DNA from: Tsukamurella pseudospumae
GTDB taxonomy: Bacteria > Actinomycetota > Actinomycetes > Mycobacteriales > Mycobacteriaceae
Reading direction: 5' to 3'
DNA: 64,000 nucleotides
NCBI RefSeq assembly: GCF_001575205.1
Contig: NZ_LSRE01000010.1
Span: 124,001 to 188,000, forward strand
Each line of letters starts with the position of its first letter. Positions within the stretch are counted from its first letter, which is position 1. The notes beneath the pieces were generated by a model, which did no database searches, was not told the DNA's origin, and worked only from the letters and a program-made list of their open reading frames with translations. Below are positions 57,379 through 64,000 of the stretch, piece by piece. The position numbers and the translations under genes were made by a program.

Positions 57379-58356
57379 ATGTCGGACAAGGGTAAGAAGC
57401 ACAAGAAGTCACCGACCGACGGGTCGCCGTCGCAGGACGACGCCGCACGCGGCGACTCCCCCCGGCCACGCGGCGGTCTGGGGGGCATCCCCCTCTTCGG
57501 CCACCTCGCCGAGGGTCTCACGGCACCACTCGAGCAGATCACCGGGGCCACGCTGTCGGACGCCGTCGGCAAACTGAGCGACACCGCGCTGCCGATCGTC
57601 GAGCCCGTCCTCGAGCCGGCCACCACGATGGCCACCGCCGCGGTCGCCCCACTCCAGCAGGGCGCGGAAGCGCTCGGCCTGGGCGACATCACCGGGCTCG
57701 TCGACGGCGGCCTCCTCGGCGGCCTCGGATCGGCGCGGCGGTCGTCGCCAGCGGGCCTGCGCAAGCGGGGCAACGCGCTCATCCGGCTCTCGCAACGTCC
57801 GAACAAGGGACTCGAGGACCATCACCCGTCCTTCGGCCACATCGTCGACCAGTTGCTCCCCGACGAGGCCCGCATCCTCCGATTCATGGGCAAGGCCGGC
57901 ACCCAGCCGCTCATCGACGTCCGCACCAAGACGCTCTTCATGATCGGCTCCGAACTCCTCCTCGGCGACCTGTCGATGGTCGCCGAGATGTCCGGTTGCG
58001 AACGGCCGGAACAGGACCGGAGCTACTTCGCGAACCTGCACCGGCTCGGACTGCTGGAGATGTCCGACGAGCCCGTGGACGACTACCGCCGGTACGCGCT
58101 CCTCGAGGTGCAGCCGGCCGCGGTGCACGCGATCGAGAGCGTGAAGAAGGCGCACACGATCTTCCGGAGCATCCGGATCACCGCGTTCGGTTCGCAGTTC
58201 ATCGGGATGGCGTTCGACCTCGACGAGTACAACGCCGGCGGATGGGCCGACGACGGTCGCCGGGACAAGTACCTCGGCAAGCGCGGACCGCACGGCAGGA
58301 AGCTGACGGGCCCCGGGAACGGGACGCGCTCGCAGGAGCTCGCCGACGCCGGCTGA
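57379..58356 (+). CDS. Abi-alpha (DUF4393-like) family protein
   Basis: A 325-residue soluble protein. A charged, disordered N-terminus (about 35 residues) and an Ala/Gly-rich amphipathic region precede the conserved domain: VDQLLPDEARILRFMGKAG, PLIDVRTKTLFMIGSELLL, SYFANLHRLGLLEM, and a late beta region (ITAFGSQFIGMAFDLDEY). The pattern matches proteins annotated Abi-alpha or DUF4393, named after abortive infection, but direct defence activity has not been shown for such relatives to my knowledge. Two DUF445 genes flank it. Confidence 0.78.
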   Translation: MSDKGKKHKKSPTDGSPSQDDAARGDSPRPRGGLGGIPLFGHLAEGLTAPLEQITGATLSDAVGKLSDTALPIVEPVLEPATTMATAAVAPLQQGAEALGLGDITGLVDGGLLGGLGSARRSSPAGLRKRGNALIRLSQRPNKGLEDHHPSFGHIVDQLLPDEARILRFMGKAGTQPLIDVRTKTLFMIGSELLLGDLSMVAEMSGCERPEQDRSYFANLHRLGLLEMSDEPVDDYRRYALLEVQPAAVHAIESVKKAHTIFRSIRITAFGSQFIGMAFDLDEYNAGGWADDGRRDKYLGKRGPHGRKLTGPGNGTRSQELADAG

Positions 58357-58381
58357 GCCCCTACCCGACGGGCGGAGGGGC
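58357..58381. terminator. Stem-loop between convergent Abi-alpha and DUF445 genes
   Basis: GCCCCT and AGGGGC (6 bp) enclose CCCG-A-CGGG. The repeat directly follows the Abi-alpha stop codon and overlaps a GCACCGTCGG copy at 58380. Confidence 0.55.
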
Positions 58382-58412
58382 ACCGTCGGGCCCGAGAGCG
58401 GAACCGACGCGC

Positions 58413-59777
58413 TCAGGCCCCGAACAGGAAGATGTGCGCGCCGCCGACGAAGACGCCGAGCAGCCCGCCGTGCGCGTACAGCAGCCAGGCGTCCTGCTCG
58501 ATCGCCGCGTACAGCATCTCGCTGAACTCGGAGGGCTTGAGCTCGCGGAACTTCTTCGTGGAGAACGCGGCGATCTTCTTCGCCTTCTCCTCGTTGAACT
58601 CCTTGTCGTAGAACAGCTCGGGCGTCAGGTCCACGATCTCCTGGCTGACCTTGCGCTCGAGCAGGTCGAGGTCGACGATGCCCATGGTGCGGCCCACCGT
58701 GGTGGCGACCGGCGTGAAGATCGCGTCGAGCTCCTCCGAGATGACCTCGGCGAGATACGCGGCCGTCTTGTCGCCGCTCGCGCCGAACAACAGCTCGTGC
58801 GAGAAATTGCTGACGGTGAGAACCTTCTCCGACATCATGTCCGCGACCTGCGCCGCGGCCTCGTGCTGACGCTTCGGGAAGATCCCCTGCTTCCACAGGT
58901 ACTTGTACCGAGGCTGCGGATCGCCGGGCTCGAAGACGATCTTGATCGCGAGGATGTTCACGATCACGCCGATCATCGCGGCGCCGCACAGCACCACCAG
59001 CCACGACGGGATCGCGCTGAGCACGGGCGGATGTGACATGTGCACCCAGGACAGGTACAGCGCCAGCGGGATGCCGAAGAAGAACCCGAGGGCGCCGATC
59101 TTCACCATGAACCGCAGCTCCGGCTTGCCCATGCCCTGGAAGATCTCGCTGAGGACCGCCGGGTTGCGCCGCAGATGATTGACGGTCATCAGCTTGACGT
59201 CGAGCAGCTCGTCGATGTGCTCGCCCACCCGCTGGAACGCGCGCTGCGAGATCTGCGGTACGCGCTTGTCGATGGTCGCGATCACGTTGTCCTGCAGGGG
59301 CGCCGGCATCGTGTCCCACAGCCACTTGTACTGCGTCTCGATCGCGTCGACGGCGATGCGGCGGACGTGCGGCCTGGCCTCGCGGGCCATGAACTCCGCC
59401 ATCTTGTCGGGTTCGAGCTCCTGGTAGAACGTGCCCACGCTGCCGATCCGCGAGATCGACATGTCCACGAGGAGGCTGGCCATCTTCTCCGCGCGACACG
59501 GGATGAAGCCCTGGAAGCCGAGGATCCCGCCCGGCGCGAAGATCGGCAGGATCTGGACCTTCCGCGGCAGCAACCGGAACAGGGCCGCGAGGCCGGGCAC
59601 GTAGAACCCGGTGAAGTTGCTGGGCGAGAACAGCATGATGACGCCGGTCCAGTTGGTGATCAGGCCGGCGATCGCGCTGAAGATCGGGATGCTCACGATG
59701 TCGATCACGAACTTCGACTGCCCGGTGAGGCTCTCCCAGTCGATGATCCCCGAAACCGCCATCATGTCGGTGTGCAT
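58413..59777 (-). CDS. DUF445 membrane protein (second)
   Basis: A 454-residue paralogue of the upstream DUF445 protein: PIFSAIAGLITNWTGVIMLF, IPCRAEKMASLLVDMSISRIG, FPKRQHEAAAQVADMMSEKV and a C-terminal helix LLYAHGGLLGVFVGGAHIFLF. A central pair of helices (IGALGFFFGIPLALYLSWVH, WLVVLCGAAMIGVIVNILAI) is conserved. ATG 59777 has GGGAG 8 nt upstream; GTG 59801 is less likely. It converges on the Abi-alpha gene with 56 bp between. Confidence 0.9.
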   Translation of the reverse strand: MHTDMMAVSGIIDWESLTGQSKFVIDIVSIPIFSAIAGLITNWTGVIMLFSPSNFTGFYVPGLAALFRLLPRKVQILPIFAPGGILGFQGFIPCRAEKMASLLVDMSISRIGSVGTFYQELEPDKMAEFMAREARPHVRRIAVDAIETQYKWLWDTMPAPLQDNVIATIDKRVPQISQRAFQRVGEHIDELLDVKLMTVNHLRRNPAVLSEIFQGMGKPELRFMVKIGALGFFFGIPLALYLSWVHMSHPPVLSAIPSWLVVLCGAAMIGVIVNILAIKIVFEPGDPQPRYKYLWKQGIFPKRQHEAAAQVADMMSEKVLTVSNFSHELLFGASGDKTAAYLAEVISEELDAIFTPVATTVGRTMGIVDLDLLERKVSQEIVDLTPELFYDKEFNEEKAKKIAAFSTKKFRELKPSEFSEMLYAAIEQDAWLLYAHGGLLGVFVGGAHIFLFGA

Positions 59778-59927
59778 CCGTGCCAACTCCCGCCTGACCA
59801 CGGCACGGCCGGTGAAGTCCGTGCTAGACGACCCGCCGGGCTGTCCCAGGGATCGTTGGAGCCAATGTCTGCCAACTCAGAAATTAGCTGGCCGACGGCA
59901 CCCGTGTCCGGGCTTTCACCGAAGCGA

Positions 59928-59960
59928 ACGAGGGGCCGAGCGCACGGCCCGGCCCCTCGT
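59928..59960 (-). terminator. Terminator of ahpCF
   Basis: ACGAGGGGCCG and CGGCCCCTCGT form a perfect 11-bp stem with an 11-nt loop, 13 nt past the ahpF stop codon. Confidence 0.78.
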
Positions 59961-59973
59961 CATGATCAGGGAG

Positions 59974-61554
59974 TCAGCCGACGGTGGCGGACTCCGCCGG
60001 GACGTCCGTACGGATGATGTGATCGAACGCGCTGAGGGCCGCCGTCGCGCCCGACCCGGCGGCGACGACGATCTGCTTGAACGGCACCGTCGTGCAATCC
60101 CCGGCCGCGAAAACGCCCGGGAGCGAGGTGCGCCCGGCCCCGTCGACGACGATCTCGCCGCGCGGGCTCAGCTCCAGCGTTCCCTCGAGCCACTCGGTGT
60201 TCGGTAGCAGGCCGATCTGGACGAAGACGCCGTCGAGCTCCAGCGAGTGGGCCTCGTCGGTGGTGCGGCTCTTGTGGTTCAGCCCGGTCACCTTGGCGCC
60301 GTCGCCGACGACCTCGGTGGTCATCGAGCTGACCAGAACGTCGACGTTGGGCAGGCTGCGCAGCTTGCGCTGCAGCACCTGGTCCGCCCGCAGCTCCGAG
60401 TCGAACTCGATGAGGGTGACGTGGGAGACGATGCCCGCGAGGTCGATCGCGGCCTCGACGCCCGAGTTGCCGCCGCCGATGACGGCGACGCGCTTGCCCT
60501 TGAACAGCGGACCGTCGCAATGCGGGCAGTAGGTGACACCCTTGTTGCGGTACTCCGCCTCGCCGGGGACGTCCATCGAGCGCCAGCGGGCGCCCGTCGA
60601 GATCACGACGGTGCGCGAGCGCAGCTCGGCGCCGCTCGCCAGGCCGACGGAGATCATCCCCGACTCCTCGTCGCGGCTCAGCGTCGCGCCGCGCTGGGTG
60701 TTCATGATGTCCACGTCGTACTGGCGGACCTGGCTCTCCAACTCAGCCGCGAACCGCGGGCCCTCGGTGTACGAGACCGAGGTGAAGTTCTCGATCGCCA
60801 TGGTGTCGAGGACCTGGCCGCCGAACCGCTCGGCGACGACGCCGGTGCGAATCCCCTTGCGGGCGGCGTAGACCGCGGCGGTCGCGCCGGACGGACCGCC
60901 GCCGACGACGAGCACGTCGAACGGATCCTTCTCACCCAACGACGCGGCGGTGCGCTCGGCGGCGCCGGAGTCGAGCTTGCCGACGATCTGCTCGAGGTTC
61001 ATCCGGCCGGAGTCGAAGAGCTCGCCGTTGACGAACACCGTCGGGACGGCCATCACGCGGCGGCTGTCGACCTCGTCCTGGAACAGCGAACCGTCGATCG
61101 CGGTGTGGGTGATCCGCGCATTGAGGACGGACATCAGGTTCAACGCCTGCACGACGTCGGGGCAGTTCTGGCAGGACAGCGAGAAGTACGTCTCGAAGTG
61201 GTACTCCCCCTCGAGGTCGCGCACCTGCTCGAGCAGGTCGGCCGCCTCCTTCGACGGGTGGCCGCCCACCTGGAGCAGCGCCAGCACGAGGGACGAGAAC
61301 TCATGCCCCAGCGGGATTCCCGCGAACTGCACTGCGATGTCGGTGCCGGCGCGGCGGATCAGGAACGACGGGGTCCGCGGGTCGTCGCCCGTCCGGTCGT
61401 GCCGGATGTGATCGGACATGCCCGCGATCTCGTCGAGGAGCTCCACGAGCTCGGCCGACTTGGGGCCGTCGCCCGGCGTCGAGACGAGCTCGACGGGCAT
61501 CGTGACGTTGGCGAGCAGGCCCTTGAGTTGGGTGGCGAGTGCGGCTTCGAGCAT
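59974..61554 (-). CDS. ahpF: Alkyl hydroperoxide reductase flavoprotein AhpF
   Basis: A 526-residue flavoprotein that reduces AhpC with NADH. The N-terminal double-thioredoxin domain has CQNC, followed by a thioredoxin-reductase-like FAD/NAD(P) region with [19 protein letters not shown], active disulfide [19 protein letters not shown] and [19 protein letters not shown] stands before the ATG. It follows ahpC by 128 bp. Many mycobacteria use AhpD with AhpC, so the AhpF system is a notable variant here. Confidence 0.95.
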   Translation of the reverse strand: MLEAALATQLKGLLANVTMPVELVSTPGDGPKSAELVELLDEIAGMSDHIRHDRTGDDPRTPSFLIRRAGTDIAVQFAGIPLGHEFSSLVLALLQVGGHPSKEAADLLEQVRDLEGEYHFETYFSLSCQNCPDVVQALNLMSVLNARITHTAIDGSLFQDEVDSRRVMAVPTVFVNGELFDSGRMNLEQIVGKLDSGAAERTAASLGEKDPFDVLVVGGGPSGATAAVYAARKGIRTGVVAERFGGQVLDTMAIENFTSVSYTEGPRFAAELESQVRQYDVDIMNTQRGATLSRDEESGMISVGLASGAELRSRTVVISTGARWRSMDVPGEAEYRNKGVTYCPHCDGPLFKGKRVAVIGGGNSGVEAAIDLAGIVSHVTLIEFDSELRADQVLQRKLRSLPNVDVLVSSMTTEVVGDGAKVTGLNHKSRTTDEAHSLELDGVFVQIGLLPNTEWLEGTLELSPRGEIVVDGAGRTSLPGVFAAGDCTTVPFKQIVVAAGSGATAALSAFDHIIRTDVPAESATVG

Positions 61555-61682
61555 GGTGATCCGATCCTCTTGTTCCTGTGAGATGCGAGCGAGGTGGCAG
61601 CACGGCCGCGGAGCGGGTGGTGATCCCCGCCCCGCGGATGTGCCGAACGACGAGAGCCCGGTGGGTGTTCGGGCCTCGGCGA

Positions 61683-62246
61683 CTAGATCTTGCCGACGAG
61701 CTCCAGCGACGGAGCGAGGGTCTCGGCGCCCTCTTCCCACTTCGCGGGGCAGACCTCGCCCGGGTGCGAGCGCACGTACTGCGCGGCCTTGACCTTGCGG
61801 ACCAGCTCGGCGGCGTTGCGACCGATGCCCTCCGCGGTGACCTCGGTGAACTGGACGACACCGTCGGGATCGACGAGGAAGGTGCCGCGGTCGGCCAGGC
61901 CCTGACCCTCGCGGAGCACCTCGAAGTCGGTGCTGATCTGCAGGCTCGGGTCACCGATCATCGCGTACTCGATCTTGGCGATGGTGTCCGAGGAGGCGTG
62001 CCACGCCTTGTGGGTGAAGTGGGTGTCGGTCGAGACCGAGAACACCTCGACGCCCAGGCCCTGCAGCTCCGCGTAGTGATCGGCGAGGTCGCCGAGCTCG
62101 GTCGGGCACACGAAGGTGAAGTCCGCCGGGTAGAAGTAGAAGACGGCCCACTTGCCCGCGATGTCCTGGTCGGAGACGGTGACGAAGTCGCCGTTCTTGA
62201 ATGCCTCGGCGGTGAAGGGCTTGATCTGCTTGTTGATCAGCGACAC
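61683..62246 (-). CDS. ahpC: Peroxiredoxin AhpC (typical 2-Cys, AhpF-dependent type)
   Basis: A 187-residue peroxiredoxin with peroxidatic Cys47 (FTFVCPTE) and resolving Cys166 (GEVCPAKW). The whole sequence is of the enterobacterial AhpC type that works with AhpF, encoded next. It reduces peroxides and peroxynitrite in the cytoplasm. It starts at GTG 62246 with GAGGA 5 nt upstream. No oxyR gene is adjacent. Confidence 0.96.
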   Translation of the reverse strand: MSLINKQIKPFTAEAFKNGDFVTVSDQDIAGKWAVFYFYPADFTFVCPTELGDLADHYAELQGLGVEVFSVSTDTHFTHKAWHASSDTIAKIEYAMIGDPSLQISTDFEVLREGQGLADRGTFLVDPDGVVQFTEVTAEGIGRNAAELVRKVKAAQYVRSHPGEVCPAKWEEGAETLAPSLELVGKI

Positions 62247-62553
62247 GTGCGTCCTCGTTTCGTTCGGTACCTGTGGGTTCGCGATCGACAGTAGGTCGGA
62301 TGAATTTATCGGACAAGTCGATTCGTCCTGGGACAGTCATCACCGATACCTATCAACCCAGTTGGAGGGCTTGCGGCGCGCCAATCACACGCTGGTGATT
62401 CTCATCACGACCGCATCCGCTTGACGTCTGACGCACGCGGCATCGCCGTCATCACAGCAGGTCAACCAGGTGATCTTCGCCATCCGCCGACGATGCCGCG
62501 CCGCCGTCCGGACGCGACGTCACCTCCGCCACACCGCGCGGATCGTGGACGGG
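62247..62553 (-). other. 307-bp region upstream of ahpC
   Basis: Holds the ahpC promoter and leader. Besides the promoter, a GATA-CC-TATC palindrome (62345-62354) lies about 30 bp upstream of the -35, a possible OxyR-type half-site, although the spacing does not match the canonical OxyR site well. The part from 62420 to 62553 shows nothing I can support, apart from the 3' end of the GGDEF gene nearby. Confidence 0.45.
62288..62316 (-). promoter_or_regulatory. ahpC promoter
   Basis: On the minus strand TTGTCC (62316-62311) and TACTGT (62293-62288) are exactly 17 bp apart, giving a 5' leader of about 35 nt. This agrees with the presence of a real ribosome binding site. Confidence 0.65.
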
Positions 62554-63786
62554 TCAGCTCGCGCGCGCCTCGGTCGGCGTCCGCCGGCGCCGGCACTGAC
62601 GGCCGGTCCGCCCCACGACGGGAGCGACGCGCTCGACGTCGACCGGGACCACCCCCAGCGCCGGATAGTCGAGCACCGTCGAGATCACGACGGGCTGCTC
62701 GCCCCGCTTCGCCTCGTACATCGCCTCATCCGCGCGGTTCAGCAACAGACTGACGGCGGCCTCCTCATCGGCGACCGCGATGTCGCCGATCGCCACCCCG
62801 ATACTGGCGGTGACCGGCACTCCGGCAAGACCCGCTTCGGATTCGATGGACCAGTGGATCCGGTTGGCGATCCGCACATAGCGCGATCGAGCTCGACCGG
62901 CCATGAGGACCACGAACTCGTCGCCACCGAGCCGTGCCACGAGCCCGCCCTGAGTCACGTCGCGGAGGACGTCGGCGACGCGCGTGAGGACGGCGTCGCC
63001 GGCCTCGTGTCCGTGCACGTCGTTGATGGCTTTGAAGTCGTTGACGTCCACCAGCATCAACGCGACCGACACCTCCCGCCTGCCCGCCGCGCGATTGGTG
63101 ATCTTGACTCCCGTCGCGCGATGGAACCCTCGACGGTTCAGGGTCCGCGTCAGCGGATCGGTGTCGGACTCGGTGGCGTCCTGGGAGAGGAAGGCGAGGC
63201 CGATCTGCACGGAGGCCGGCACCGCGATCGTGGTGATCCCCAGCAGTGTCACCTTCAGGGCGGTCTCCGGCCAGCCGTACGACTGATACAAACCCACCGC
63301 GAACACCGCGATCGCGACCGCGCAGATCCCGGCGTTCGCCATGAACTGCGCCGGCGACAGCACGAACGCGACGAAGATCGCGACGAGGGTGAGCGCCGAC
63401 AGCCCGAAGGCGTCGGCCATCACGTCGAGGTCGGTCGCCGAGACGGCGACGATCAGGATGTCGGAGGTCACCACGAAGACCATGGCACCGGATTCGGACG
63501 GAACCGGCCGCACCTGCCACCGCATCGCCCAGAAGAGGCCGGTCACGGCGCCGATCACCTGCACGACGACGTAGAAGCTCGGAGCGTCGGCCTGATCGAC
63601 GAGGAGCAGGTTCGCCGCGAGCCCACCGAGGACGAGCGCGCAGGCGCTGACGACGAGCTGGAAGCCGCGGAGCAGTCCCCTACTGTCGAAGTAGGCGATG
63701 CGCTGCTGATAGTCGGGCCCGCCGCGCCACCAGGTCGTCACGATGTGCCTGATCTGGAGGAACAGTCTGATGCACGCCGATCTCAC
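62554..63786 (-). CDS. Membrane-bound GGDEF diguanylate cyclase
   Basis: A protein of up to 410 residues. About six N-terminal helices form the sensor part (VVSACALVLGGLAANLLLV, LYQSYGWPETAL region), followed by a GGDEF domain with active-site motif RLGGDEFVVLM, preceded by VDVNDFKAINDVHGHEAGD. An RxxD inhibitory site is not evident five residues before the motif. It makes cyclic di-GMP. A basic C-terminal tail follows. The start at GTG 63786 is uncertain. Confidence 0.88.
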   Translation of the reverse strand: MRSACIRLFLQIRHIVTTWWRGGPDYQQRIAYFDSRGLLRGFQLVVSACALVLGGLAANLLLVDQADAPSFYVVVQVIGAVTGLFWAMRWQVRPVPSESGAMVFVVTSDILIVAVSATDLDVMADAFGLSALTLVAIFVAFVLSPAQFMANAGICAVAIAVFAVGLYQSYGWPETALKVTLLGITTIAVPASVQIGLAFLSQDATESDTDPLTRTLNRRGFHRATGVKITNRAAGRREVSVALMLVDVNDFKAINDVHGHEAGDAVLTRVADVLRDVTQGGLVARLGGDEFVVLMAGRARSRYVRIANRIHWSIESEAGLAGVPVTASIGVAIGDIAVADEEAAVSLLLNRADEAMYEAKRGEQPVVISTVLDYPALGVVPVDVERVAPVVGRTGRQCRRRRTPTEARAS

Positions 63787-64000
63787 GACAACACTCGAGC
63801 ATCGACAACCACGGTCAGCATCGGCGAGTTCTCCACCAACGCCCCCTCACTATTCGCACCATCGGACACCTGGCTCTTCGTAGTGAAACACATGGGCGTT
63901 ACTGAACATGTGTAGTGATATCGCAAGCGCTGTGTGAGGTCGCAAAACGCTTGAGTCTTCAAGCAGGTCAGCACCGCCGGGTAGCGGCGGCTCCACCTCG
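63787..64000. other. Upstream region of the GGDEF gene (window end)
   Basis: No convincing gene. Relatively AT-rich, with GCTTGA-GTCT-TCAAGC (63949-63964) and CAAGCG/CGCTTG arms (63924-63929, 63948-63953), which may be regulatory sites. A 63-codon open frame on the minus strand looks random. Confidence 0.4.

Noticed and set aside
62341-62360. OxyR site upstream of ahpC
   Set aside because: Only one GATA/TATC pair; the spacing of the canonical four-element site is not present, so it is only mentioned.
63783-63974. A 63-codon minus-strand frame at the window end
   Set aside because: No ribosome binding site, no recognisable pattern, AT-rich upstream region of the GGDEF gene.

Overview
The window is high-GC, densely coded actinobacterial DNA with 63 protein genes supported here. 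I found no tRNA, rRNA, CRISPR array or insertion sequence. The order serB, ctaD, fecB, then nrdF, nrdE, nrdI, nrdH, a flavin reductase, a TetR regulator and a short-chain dehydrogenase matches, as I recall it, the Mycobacterium tuberculosis stretch Rv3042c to Rv3057c. FprB beside an AurF-like diiron protein, mycothiol-type DinB-fold enzymes, an IdeR-type iron box and NrdR boxes fit the same group. I infer Mycobacteriales outside Mycobacterium proper; a Tsukamurella-like organism is my best guess at genus level, with low confidence.

Layout. 1-5007: end of glgX, serB, ctaD, fecB. 5300-8920: AurF-like oxygenase, ferredoxin-reductase fusion fprB, stand-alone LigD-type polymerase. 8920-12800: small accessory patch with a toxin-antitoxin pair and unknown membrane or secreted proteins. 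12800-27700: the class Ib ribonucleotide reductase genes, with nrdF separated from nrdHIE by about 11 kb of variable cargo: two mycothiol-type enzymes around a SpoU methyltransferase, a LON-domain protein, TetR with a molybdopterin oxidoreductase and CBS protein, an iron-controlled siderophore-binding lipoprotein, and a coupled pair made of a VanA-type Rieske oxygenase and a P450 fused to its own reductase. 28000-33800: FMN reductase, TetR, SDR, a degenerate cell-wall amidase, CobW GTPase, TrhO. 33800-39900: an ABC importer with arylsulfatase and TauD-type dioxygenase (sulfur scavenging). 39800-46300: alpha/beta hydrolase, ugd, a decapeptide-repeat protein, ArsR-SRPBCC pair, GNAT, CopD. 46400-55300: two MFS exporters, a sterol desaturase-like hydroxylase with a FadR-type regulator, Nudix, HxlR, lipoprotein, TDT transporter, LLM flavoenzyme. 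54700-59800: a PHA-type regulator, a phasin-like protein, and two DUF445 membrane proteins around an Abi-alpha protein. 59900-64000: ahpC-ahpF and a GGDEF protein.

Most notable: (1) the self-sufficient P450-reductase fusion, whose P450 half resembles CYP153 alkane hydroxylases and which is translationally coupled to a Rieske oxygenase lacking its own reductase; (2) a 10-mer, CCGACGGTGC, counted 25 times on both strands, in several reading frames and between genes; (3) an Ami_3 amidase homologue that has lost all four active-site residues; (4) an 18-copy decapeptide-repeat protein; (5) many clear operators, including paired NrdR boxes at both nrd promoters and a triple TTACGC palindrome array. 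All counts, starts and motif matches were made by eye, without tools.
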